Assembly: GCA_030040525.1 (NCBI GenBank) | Contig: JASHTN010000070.1 | Coordinates: 1-14,012 of the forward strand | Direction: 5' to 3' | Length of the DNA: 14,012 nt | From: Gammaproteobacteria bacterium | Lineage (GTDB): Bacteria > Pseudomonadota > Gammaproteobacteria > Steroidobacterales > Steroidobacteraceae | Part shown: positions 7,823-14,012 of the stretch, one piece after another | Layout of the letters: each line of letters begins with the position of its first letter | How positions within the stretch are numbered: the stretch's first letter is position 1 | Made by a program: the position numbers and the translations under genes | Notes under the pieces: model-generated | What the model was told of the DNA's origin: nothing | The model's input: only the letters and a program-made list of their open reading frames with translations | Database searches by the model: none

Positions 7823-7862
7823 GTGACCGATCGTGGCCCGGGGGGAGCGGGCAATCGGTCAC
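7823..7862. terminator. Hairpin 3, inverted repeat just after the 65-residue gene
   Basis: GTGACCGAT (7823-7831) pairs exactly with ATCGGTCAC (7854-7862). Inside, GCCCG (7836-7840) pairs with CGGGC (7848-7852) around a seven-base loop. On the minus strand it starts six bases after the stop codon of the 65-residue gene, the position expected for a terminator, but no T-run follows it directly. Confidence 0.5.
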
Positions 7863-7868
7863 GAACGA

Positions 7869-8066
7869 TCAGCGCTCGGTGTCGCCCGAAGTGCCGGCGG
7901 CCGTGTCAATGGCTGCGCGCGGGTGCTGTCTGCCGTTGAGGGGTTTGGCGAGGAGGTAACGGTCGCCGAGCCAGCGGATCGCCTGCGCCCTCGCCGCGCT
8001 GTAGTCCACGACCCAGGCTCGCGCCTGCTCGGGCCATTCGCGTGTCTGCACACTCGTGCGTTTCAT
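7869..8066 (-). CDS. Small hypothetical protein, 65 residues
   Basis: I do not recognise this protein by name. It is a soluble, basic, 65-residue product with a probable amphipathic helix, QARAWVVDYSAARAQAIRWL (positions about 14-33), then GDRYLLAKPLNGR and a polar tail. No signal peptide or membrane segment is visible. A good ribosome site (GAGAGAGG, bases 8076-8083 on the plus strand) sits 9 bases before the ATG. The gene begins 38 bases after the patatin-like gene on the same strand, so it is likely its co-transcribed partner, and two strong hairpins follow its stop. The combination of a ribosome site, operon-like spacing and well-formed protein composition supports it, but it is short enough to be spurious. 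Confidence 0.55.
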   Translation of the reverse strand: MKRTSVQTREWPEQARAWVVDYSAARAQAIRWLGDRYLLAKPLNGRQHPRAAIDTAAGTSGDTER

Positions 8067-8104
8067 TGTCTTGAGCCTCTCTCGTGGTGCGATGCTTCGG
8101 TCGC

Positions 8105-9355
8105 CTATTTCTCAAGGGCTGCGAACTCGCCGATGAAGCGGTCATCCGCGGGGCACGCGGCGGCGGCTGCGACGTGCCGCTCGACCGCATGCGCCGGCTC
8201 ACCCCGCGGGGCCTGGATCCATAGGCGGCCTGCCTGCGCGCAGCTCGCGGCGTACTGGAAAAGTGCGCGTTGCTCATCGGGGTTGAAGTCGAAAGCCCCG
8301 CGCAATGGATAAGACGGCGGTATGGCAGCGTACTCGACTGAGATTCCGCGCAGGCGGCTCGCATCCACGGTCCACTCGAGGGTCGCCTGCATCATATGAT
8401 TCAGTCCGGCCGAGACGCTGCGACGGAAGATCGAGTAGGCGTTGGCATGAGCGGCGTAGGGGAAGTCGCGCAGCCGGCCGTCAATGATGATGCGTACCAG
8501 AGGCGGCTGTGCACTGCCACGGCCAGCCGGCAGATCCGCCGCGGCTGGCGCGATGAAGAACGGCACCGTCACCCCGCCGTCGACATGAACCTCCTCGCGT
8601 TCGCCGCCCTCTGTGCGCAACCTGACCGTCACGGGTGGGAACAGTCCGGGAACACTGGCCGAAGCCAGCAGGATCGCGCGAAACAGCCGTTTTGCATCGG
8701 CGCCGCCGTAAAGCGCAACGGAGCCGAGATCCCAGATCACAGGCTCGCCGGTCGCAAAGTCGGTCGTTGCCACGAGCAGCAGCCGGCCCCTGGCCGACTC
8801 TGCGGCAATGGCCGCGATCATGCGGTCGTCGGCATAACGATCGATGAGGCGTCTGAGCGGGGCGTTGCTGTAGACGCTCGAGCCAAGCAGGGCTCCGAGC
8901 ATGCGCCGCTGCAGCACACCCCGAGTTGCATCACCGGTGTAGATCGCACTCATCTCCACATCCCAGGCGGGGCCGAGAAAGGCGAACGGCGCGAGCAGGG
9001 CGCCGGCGCTCACGCCCGTCACCACGGAGTACTCCGGACGCGCGGCGCTGCGGGTCAGGCCGGCCAGAGCGCCCGCGCCGAAGGCGCCGGTGGCGCCGCC
9101 GCTCGAGAGCGCGAGAATGTTGAGGCGCTGCTCGCCGAGCCGCGCCTCGAGGCGGCGCGCCGCCTCACTCGAAGGCAGCACCTCGAAGTACCCGCCGGCG
9201 GTGAGCGTACGAATGCCCGGCCTCACATCGAGGTACGCCTCCTCGGGTGTGGCGCTCGGCAGCGGTGGTCCCATCGACGCGCAGCCGGAGAGCGTTGCCA
9301 GGCCGCCCAGCAGCAGCGGCAGCGCGCCTACACCGGTTGCGACGGAGATCCTCAT
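8105..9355 (-). CDS. Patatin-like phospholipase, outer-membrane lipoprotein
   Basis: This 416-residue lipoprotein has a patatin-type lipase domain, predicting hydrolysis of phospholipid or other acyl esters in the cell envelope. The N-terminus is a signal peptide ending in the lipobox LSGC (22-25). The next residues are Ala-Ser, not Asp, which favours outer-membrane sorting. The catalytic parts are in order: a glycine-rich oxyanion loop GGATGAFGAG (86-95), the nucleophile elbow GVSAG (114-118, Ser116), and the dyad aspartate in HVDGGV (257-262, Asp259). All three key elements are present, so the enzyme should be active. ATG 9355 is chosen because it gives the signal peptide directly; the frame is open far upstream through the pirin gene but that is overprinting. 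It lies 94 bases after pirin and 38 bases before the 65-residue gene, all on the minus strand. Its substrate is unknown. Confidence 0.88.
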   Translation of the reverse strand: MRISVATGVGALPLLLGGLATLSGCASMGPPLPSATPEEAYLDVRPGIRTLTAGGYFEVLPSSEAARRLEARLGEQRLNILALSSGGATGAFGAGALAGLTRSAARPEYSVVTGVSAGALLAPFAFLGPAWDVEMSAIYTGDATRGVLQRRMLGALLGSSVYSNAPLRRLIDRYADDRMIAAIAAESARGRLLLVATTDFATGEPVIWDLGSVALYGGADAKRLFRAILLASASVPGLFPPVTVRLRTEGGEREEVHVDGGVTVPFFIAPAAADLPAGRGSAQPPLVRIIIDGRLRDFPYAAHANAYSIFRRSVSAGLNHMMQATLEWTVDASRLRGISVEYAAIPPSYPLRGAFDFNPDEQRALFQYAASCAQAGRLWIQAPRGEPAHAVERHVAAAAACPADDRFIGEFAALEK

Positions 9356-9381
9356 GCGACTCGTCGCTCGGGTTCGACCGA

Positions 9382-9429
9382 CAGCTCGCACGGGGCGCAG
9401 ACCGGTCGCGCATTGCCGCGCGCGAGCTG
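9382..9429. repeat. 8-base inverted repeat between pirin and patatin genes
   Basis: CAGCTCGC (9382-9389) and GCGAGCTG (9422-9429) are exact inverted copies separated by 32 bases in the 94-base gap between the two minus-strand genes. It could be a weak attenuating structure or chance in GC-rich DNA. No T-run is present. Confidence 0.25.
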
Positions 9430-9449
9430 CCGGCCGAGAGGAGCGCATT

Positions 9450-10352
9450 TCACGACTGACTCCGACGGCCCTGGGCGCGCAGCCGTGCGGCTGGCCACGC
9501 GAGCTCGGGATCAGCCTGCGCAATGGCCGCGAAAGGTGCGGCGTCCGAGTGCTCGACCTGCGCGAGCAGATGTGGCCGCCTGGCTGCCGATCCCAACAGG
9601 AATGAAGTCGCCCCGGCCGCCTCGACCTCGATCGGGCCGGGTGAGTCGCCGAAGACTGCGATCTGCTCCCGGTAGATGCGCGCGCCGTCCTCAAGTTGGA
9701 CGCCGCCGCGGTCGACCGCGAGCCAGGTGACGTTGTGGCCGGCGGGAGCGGTGTAACGCCAGCGCTGTCGGTCCTGGAGGCAGACATGAAAGCAGTTGAT
9801 GTCCGCCGGAGCCCCGTGGATGCGGCTGCGTGTCCGGCCGGATTGCCCGAGCATGAGCCGCGCCGGTCCGTCCTCCTCGAGCTCCTGCGATGCGACGCCC
9901 TGGCTCGCGACGTGCGAGTCGTCCTGCGCTGCGGGCAGCGCAAGCCACAGCTGATACACACGCAGCGGACCGGCGGAGGCGGAGCCGCGCCAGGCGGCGT
10001 GCGACCCCCGCATCCACAGGCAGCCGCCCGCGTGGACCTCAGCGCGCGCGCCGCTTGCATCTTCGAACGTCACCGCGCCGTTCAGCACCACCGTCAGGGT
10101 CGCGATGCCCGGGTGCGGGTGAATGCCGCCCAGCGACGATGCGCGGGCGAGCTCGGCGTAGTCGAGAAACACGAAGGGCGTCGTCAGCTCGCCGATGCTC
10201 CACGGAGTGATGAGACGCGTCACCGCGCCGTGCGCGCCACCGCTGGCGAGGAGCGCCACGCGCCGCGCGGGAATTGCCGCAGCGGTCACAGCCGCCGCAC
10301 CGGGCCGGCGCATGGGCTTGCGAAACACGGTTGCCGATTCAAGGCTGGACAT
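9450..10352 (-). CDS. Pirin-family bicupin protein
   Basis: The 300-residue protein is a cytosolic bicupin of the pirin family; members bind a metal and some have quercetinase-like or redox-sensing roles. The N-terminal cupin has the typical GGIHPHPGIATLTVVLNG (75-92), with metal ligands His78 and His80, followed by AGGCLWMRGSHAAWRG (108-123). There a His is expected near position 122 and an Arg is seen, so the metal site may be altered. The second cupin covers about 180-265 (INCFHVCLQ, PAGHNVTWLAVD). ATG 10352 is preferred over the upstream GTG/ATG codons because a strong ribosome site (GGAGGGAGC, plus-strand bases 10361-10369) lies 8 bases ahead. It is the first gene of a probable pirin, patatin, small-protein unit. 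Its function here is unknown. Confidence 0.85.
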   Translation of the reverse strand: MSSLESATVFRKPMRRPGAAAVTAAAIPARRVALLASGGAHGAVTRLITPWSIGELTTPFVFLDYAELARASSLGGIHPHPGIATLTVVLNGAVTFEDASGARAEVHAGGCLWMRGSHAAWRGSASAGPLRVYQLWLALPAAQDDSHVASQGVASQELEEDGPARLMLGQSGRTRSRIHGAPADINCFHVCLQDRQRWRYTAPAGHNVTWLAVDRGGVQLEDGARIYREQIAVFGDSPGPIEVEAAGATSFLLGSAARRPHLLAQVEHSDAAPFAAIAQADPELAWPAARLRAQGRRSQS

Positions 10353-10360
10353 CTCTGCCT

Positions 10361-10369
10361 GCTCCCTCC
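10361..10369 (-). promoter_or_regulatory. Strong ribosome binding site for the pirin gene
   Basis: Read on the minus strand this is GGAGGGAGC, 8 bases before the ATG at 10352. It is the best Shine-Dalgarno match in the window and fixes the start of the pirin gene. Confidence 0.7.
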
Positions 10370-10657
10370 GCAGGGATCGTCTCCGCGCAAACTCTGTCTG
10401 CGCCAGCACCTTAGGACTCATGTGCGCGCAGAACAATTGCTCAATGGTTGATGCTGCGTTTCACGCCGACGGATCTGCGCCCCCTGACATGACGGCAGAC
10501 TCCGGCCTCGACACCCAGGCGCAGTGCCGCCTCTCTCCAACGGAGGATGTGCGGGTCTGACCACGGCGCTTCGCCGCAGCGCGCCAGCGCGGGTGTCGGC
10601 CGCAAATCAGGGGGATGCTGCGCTCTGCCGTTCGCGCGGCCTCGCGCTATTTACTCG

Positions 10658-10673
10658 GAGGAAACGCTTCCTC
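10658..10673. repeat. Perfect 6-base inverted repeat upstream of the LpxR-like gene
   Basis: GAGGAA (10658-10663) and TTCCTC (10668-10673) are separated by ACGC. It lies 50 bases ahead of the ATG at 10723, within the probable leader or promoter. It could be a regulator site or an mRNA hairpin; it also contains a Shine-Dalgarno-like GGAGGAAA with no start codon at the right distance. Confidence 0.3.
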
Positions 10674-10722
10674 AACACTCTGGGCGTTGTTCGCAACGCC
10701 GGCGTCTCCAAGGATTGCCGGC

Positions 10723-11862
10723 ATGCGCTTGCCGGTACTCATTTGCGCAATGCTCCTGCTCGCGTCGTCGGTGGTGGCGCGCGCGGGCGAGCCGGCCGGC
10801 GCCGCGGACACGGACGCAACGCCGGACTCCTGCCGGAGCACGACGGCTGGAGTGGAGCAGGTGACTCCCTCGGAATCGACGGCAGCGGGCGCCGGACTGG
10901 TGCTGGACGAGCACCTGTTGACCGACGGCTCGCGCGACCAGGATTACGACGGTGGAGGCGAGCTGACGTTCTCCGGTGCGCATACGAGCCTGCCTGGCCG
11001 GTGGATGGATCGGGCGCTCGGCTTCATCGACCTGCACTCCTGTCCGGACACGCGCTTCGCGGCGCCGGGATGGACAACTGCACACGCACTCGCGGCCGGC
11101 CTGCTGGTGTTCACGCCGCGCGACCTGAGCGCGCGCGGCGTCACTTACGGCGACCGCCCCTATGCGAGCGAGTTCTTCCTCAGCGCCGGCCGGCGCTACA
11201 CCTCACCGGCCGCGGACGTCGCCTACGACTCGAGCCTCACCGTCGGGGTGCTCGGCCTTCCCGCGGCGGGCTCCGTGCAGCGCATGCTTCACCAGATCAC
11301 GGGCAGCGTCGACCCGGAGGGCTGGTCGCATCAGATCTCGGCGGGCGGCGAGCCGACGGCCCGCTACAGCGCGGCGCGCCAGGCGCTGCTCGCCGACTAC
11401 GGCGGAGGAACCTGGCACGGCGACAGCAAGTGGACAGTGGCCGGCAGTGTCGGAACGGTGACGGAAGCGAGTCTGGCGTTGAATACCCGCTGGGGAGAAG
11501 TGCAGTCGCCGTGGTGGTCCTTCGCTCCCGAGGAGAACATGTATGTGCAGGAGACCCAGCCGGTGGCGCCGCAGCTCGGGATCGACGCGCCGCCGGAGCT
11601 CTTTGCCTTCGCCGGAATGCGAGCCAAGCTGCGGGCCTACAACGCGTACCTGCAGGGACAGTTTCGCCACAGCGATCTCAGCTACGATGAGGGGAGCCTG
11701 AATCAGGTGCTGGGCGAGGCCTGGGCGGGCGTGGAGCTGCGCGGCGCCTCCGGCTGGGCGGTGCAATACCTGGCACGCTGGGAGTCACCCGAGCTGCGCT
11801 CGGGTCCGGGCTCGCGCTCGATGGTCTGGGGGAGCATCGAGGTCTCGATGTCGTTTCGCTGA
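10723..11862 (+). CDS. LpxR-family outer-membrane protein (lipid A 3'-O-deacylase homologue, DUF2219)
   Basis: The 379-residue protein has a signal peptide at about 1-22 (cut near ARA|GE) and an outer-membrane beta-barrel body. Family features are TPRDLSARGVTYGDRPYASE (131-150), matching the DRPYAG segment, and QRMLHQITGSVDPEGWSHQI (186-205), which matches the catalytic-His segment of LpxR. His190 should be the active-site histidine. LpxR removes the 3'-acyloxyacyl group of lipid A in a calcium-dependent way. Near the N-terminus, where LpxR has an Asn-Asp pair and a YTNG motif, this protein reads LDEH (61-64) and DYDGGG (74-79), so activity is uncertain. AAGGA (10710-10714) is 8 bases before the ATG; an earlier in-frame ATG at 10615 is rejected because the signal peptide starts at 10723. 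It converges on the receptor gene 6 bases away. Confidence 0.8.
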   Translation: MRLPVLICAMLLLASSVVARAGEPAGAADTDATPDSCRSTTAGVEQVTPSESTAAGAGLVLDEHLLTDGSRDQDYDGGGELTFSGAHTSLPGRWMDRALGFIDLHSCPDTRFAAPGWTTAHALAAGLLVFTPRDLSARGVTYGDRPYASEFFLSAGRRYTSPAADVAYDSSLTVGVLGLPAAGSVQRMLHQITGSVDPEGWSHQISAGGEPTARYSAARQALLADYGGGTWHGDSKWTVAGSVGTVTEASLALNTRWGEVQSPWWSFAPEENMYVQETQPVAPQLGIDAPPELFAFAGMRAKLRAYNAYLQGQFRHSDLSYDEGSLNQVLGEAWAGVELRGASGWAVQYLARWESPELRSGPGSRSMVWGSIEVSMSFR

Positions 11863-11868
11863 GGGCGA

Positions 11869-14012
11869 TCAGAAGCTGATAGTGCCCCTCACGTAGTAGT
11901 AGCCGCCGTCGATGCCGAAGGGCGAGAACATCGGGTACTGGAAAACCCCGAGAGTGTCGCCGTACTTGAAGGTGTCGTAGTGCGCGAGCAGCGTGCTGTT
12001 GTACCGGTCCGGATAGCAGTTGAACAGATTGAGCGCCCCGGCACTGAGGGTGAACTGGCGCGTGAGGCGGTAGCTCATGTCGAGGTTGGTGATCGGCGTC
12101 ACTCCGATAGTCGACTTGAAGTACTCGGGGCGGTTGGTCGGGTTGTCGCCGTCGTCGTTCTCCCATTCGGCCGTCGGGCCGTAGATCTGCTCCTGAAGAT
12201 TCACGGCGAGCCTGTTCACCTTCCACAGGGCGCCGAGGTTGATGACGTACCTCGGGCTCGCGGTCTGCAGATCGGAGATCGCGGTCGCGTCGTAGAGGCT
12301 GAGTCCGGCGAGCTGCACCGGTGTCGGCGGCACCTTGGTCACGTCGGTCTCATTGAAGGTCGCGCCCACCGACCAGTCGATGTGGCCGAAGCTGTAGTCC
12401 TGGGGAAAGGTCAACACCAGGTCCGCGCCCTGCGTGCTGGTGTCGATGCCGTTCGCGAACAGCGTGACGCCCGTCGTTCCGGTCGCAACCACCGAGGGAT
12501 CGAGCTCGTTGCCGTTGGCCGCGATGGCGGCGTTGATGGCCGGAGCCGAGGGCTGCAGCACGCCGTTCAGCGTTCCGTAGAGATTACCGGTGGCGACGAT
12601 GCGGTTGGTGATGTTGATCTGGTAGAGGTCCAGCGTCGCGATCACCTCCGGCGTCGGGCGCCACAGCAGGCCGAGGCTGTAATTGATCGAGTGCTCGGGC
12701 TGCAGGCCGTTGCCGAGGCCGATCAGCTTGCCGCCCGGTGAATCGGGAGGCAGCTGCACGAAAGCGGTGGTCGGCGTGACGTTGGTCGAGGAGTAATACT
12801 CCTCGGCGAGGGTCGGGGCGCGGAAGCCGCTGCTCACCGTGCCGCGGACCGCGAACTGCTGCGTGAAGTCGTAGCGCGCGGTGAGCTTGCCGACCGTCGC
12901 GCTGCCGAAGTCGCTGTAGTGCTCGTAGCGGCCGGCGACGTCGATGCGCAGCGGATCGACCGGCGTTGCGGCCAGGTCGACGTAGATCGCCTCGACGTCG
13001 CGGTAGTGAGTGCCGGCGTCGGTCGGGGTGAAGCCGGGGTAGGACTGGGCGCCGCCGTCGATGTAGGAGATCGGGATTCCGGCGCCGATGCCGTAGCTCT
13101 CGCGCCGGTATTCCAGGCCCCAGGCGACGTTGAGCGGCCGCGAGCGGCCGACGTCGAAGTCGCGGTTCACGTCGAGGTTGGACGTCCACTGGGTGGTCTG
13201 CAGATAGCCGTCGTAGTAATTCTGCGGAGTGGGAGTCCCGGTGCTGTTGAAGACGCCCGCGTTGGCGGAATTCAGCGTATAGGCGTCGAACTGATCGCGC
13301 CCGTAGGTGCTGCTCAGGTCCCAGTTCCACAGTGCCAGCATGCCCTTGAGGCCGGCGGTCGCGGAGTAATCGGACTCCTCGCTCGCCTCCAGGGGGTCGA
13401 AGCCGAAGGGGTAGGGATAGGTGGTGACCTCGGTCACCGGATCGGTATAGGCAAGCTTGCCCGGCAGGCGGTACTTCTGGAACGACTGGGCGTCCTTGTC
13501 GCCGTAGGTTGCGAGCACGTAGAACTGCATGGCGCTGTCAAAATTGAATCCGGCATTCAGCTCGACGAGCTTCAGGTCGTATTGCGCATCGCCTTCCTCG
13601 GCCCCGAGATACGGATAACCCGCTACTTCGGGCATGTTCGAGTCCGGATAGGTCGCGAGGTTGGCAGGGTTGATGACCCGCTCGTCGATCGCGCTGCGGT
13701 TGCTGTCGCCGTGATGGTGGTATTCGGCGGTGACGTTGAAGAAACTGTTGTCGAGGGGCTGGAAGCCGATGTTGCCCATGACATCGCCGGTGTCGCCGCC
13801 GCCGTCGTAGTAGCCGCCATAGGTCCCGCTGAGGTTGCCGCCCGAGGAGTTACTCTTCAGGATGATGTTGATGACACCGGCGATCGCATCGCTGCCGTAC
13901 TGCGCGGCGGCACCGTCGGTGAGCACCTCGATGTGATCGATGGCGTCCACCGGGATGAAGCCCAGATCGACTCCGGCGCAGCCCTGGAAGGGCCCGCTGT
14001 CCACCTCTATGT
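11869..14012 (-). CDS. TonB-dependent receptor, C-terminal part (5' end outside window)
   Basis: This is a large outer-membrane, TonB-energised uptake receptor; its frame is open to the right edge, so the signal peptide, TonB box and early plug are missing. What is present starts in the plug with IPVDAIDHIEVLTDGAAAQY (about 17-36 from the GTG at 14004) and GSDAIAGVINIILK, typical plug-end segments. The barrel follows, with the conserved SGFRAPTLAEEYYSS stretch in the middle third, and it ends in a C-terminal aromatic residue (TISF), as outer-membrane barrel proteins do. The protein beyond the first visible base is over 700 residues. The substrate cannot be read from this part. It is convergent with the LpxR-like gene. 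The class is firm; any link to inositol or lipid uptake would be guesswork. Confidence 0.92.
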   Translation of the reverse strand, partial: IEVDSGPFQGCAGVDLGFIPVDAIDHIEVLTDGAAAQYGSDAIAGVINIILKSNSSGGNLSGTYGGYYDGGGDTGDVMGNIGFQPLDNSFFNVTAEYHHHGDSNRSAIDERVINPANLATYPDSNMPEVAGYPYLGAEEGDAQYDLKLVELNAGFNFDSAMQFYVLATYGDKDAQSFQKYRLPGKLAYTDPVTEVTTYPYPFGFDPLEASEESDYSATAGLKGMLALWNWDLSSTYGRDQFDAYTLNSANAGVFNSTGTPTPQNYYDGYLQTTQWTSNLDVNRDFDVGRSRPLNVAWGLEYRRESYGIGAGIPISYIDGGAQSYPGFTPTDAGTHYRDVEAIYVDLAATPVDPLRIDVAGRYEHYSDFGSATVGKLTARYDFTQQFAVRGTVSSGFRAPTLAEEYYSSTNVTPTTAFVQLPPDSPGGKLIGLGNGLQPEHSINYSLGLLWRPTPEVIATLDLYQINITNRIVATGNLYGTLNGVLQPSAPAINAAIAANGNELDPSVVATGTTGVTLFANGIDTSTQGADLVLTFPQDYSFGHIDWSVGATFNETDVTKVPPTPVQLAGLSLYDATAISDLQTASPRYVINLGALWKVNRLAVNLQEQIYGPTAEWENDDGDNPTNRPEYFKSTIGVTPITNLDMSYRLTRQFTLSAGALNLFNCYPDRYNSTLLAHYDTFKYGDTLGVFQYPMFSPFGIDGGYYYVRGTISF

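Larger units (their letters stand above)
10353..10722. other. Divergent intergenic spacer between pirin and LpxR-like genes
   Basis: This 370-base gap is the only long stretch without a confident gene and should hold promoters for both sides. Toward pirin, a weak candidate is TTGTTC (10431-10436, minus strand) and TAAGGT (10408-10413) with a 17-base spacer; the match to consensus is poor. A short open frame at 10444-10560 (ATG to TGA, 38 codons) has no clear ribosome site and is probably not a gene. A small perfect hairpin, GAGGAA/TTCCTC (10658-10673), lies 50 bases before the LpxR-like start, and a five-base GC hairpin is at 10564-10576. I see no recognisable operator. Confidence 0.5.

Noticed and set aside
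7833..8312. Plus-strand open frame opposite the 65-residue gene and patatin end
   Set aside because: No ribosome site or protein-like pattern, and it covers the hairpins and the end of a real minus-strand gene.
8396..9730. Plus-strand open frame of 444 codons opposite the patatin and pirin genes
   Set aside because: The minus strand encodes clear lipobox, GxSxG and DGG motifs; the plus-strand product is Arg/Ala-rich low-complexity sequence.
9356..10060. N-terminal extension of the patatin frame through the pirin gene
   Set aside because: The extension is Arg/Ser/Thr-rich overprinted sequence, and the signal peptide and lipobox require the start at 9355.
10444..10560. 38-codon plus-strand open frame in the divergent spacer
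   Set aside because: No clear ribosome site and no recognisable motif; too short to support.
10524..11690. Plus-strand 388-codon open frame overlapping the LpxR-like gene
   Set aside because: The other frame has a signal peptide, ribosome site and LpxR family motifs; this one is Arg/Gly-rich with no domain.
11980..13330. Open frames on both strands inside the TonB-dependent receptor
   Set aside because: They are shadows; the receptor frame is continuous with strong plug and barrel motifs.

Overview
The window is GC-rich, gene-dense bacterial DNA. It looks like a Gram-negative proteobacterium: it carries a lipoprotein phospholipase, an LpxR-type lipid A deacylase and a TonB-dependent receptor, and many genes start with GTG or overlap. 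A gammaproteobacterium of the Xanthomonadales/Steroidobacterales kind is my best guess, but this is an inference from gene content only.

Region 1 (1-7108, plus strand) is a myo-inositol catabolic operon. It holds the 3' part of a drug/metabolite- or GRP-type sugar permease, then iolC (kinase fused to a DUF2090 aldolase-like domain), iolD, iolE, iolB and an iolG-type dehydrogenase. The iol genes are packed with 4-base overlaps or gaps of 1 to 15 bases, so they are almost certainly co-transcribed and translationally coupled. Together they would take myo-inositol through 2-keto-inositol, the diketone, 5-deoxyglucuronate and 5-dehydro-2-deoxygluconate to the phosphorylated compound that an aldolase splits into DHAP and malonate semialdehyde. 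No iolA, iolJ or regulator is seen here. The fused aldolase-like domain lacks several residues I recall as conserved, so the aldolase step may be carried out elsewhere.

Region 2 (7109-8104) holds, on the minus strand, a small secreted RlpA-like double-psi beta-barrel protein and a 65-residue hypothetical gene. Between them lie three tandem hairpins.

Region 3 (8105-10352, minus strand) is a pirin-family gene followed by a patatin-like lipoprotein and then the 65-residue gene, probably one transcription unit. A 370-base divergent spacer separates it from region 4.

Region 4 (10723-14012) is an LpxR-family outer-membrane lipid A deacylase homologue (plus strand), facing a large TonB-dependent receptor (minus strand). 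Their stop codons are 6 bases apart. The receptor runs off the right edge, so its signal peptide, TonB box and part of its plug are missing.

I found no tRNA, rRNA, CRISPR array, insertion sequence or phage gene. The most unusual points are apparent losses of conserved residues in several otherwise recognisable enzymes (IolC aldolase domain, RlpA-like, pirin, LpxR-like) and the hairpin cluster at 7758-7862. I do not see convincing evidence of a wholly new system.
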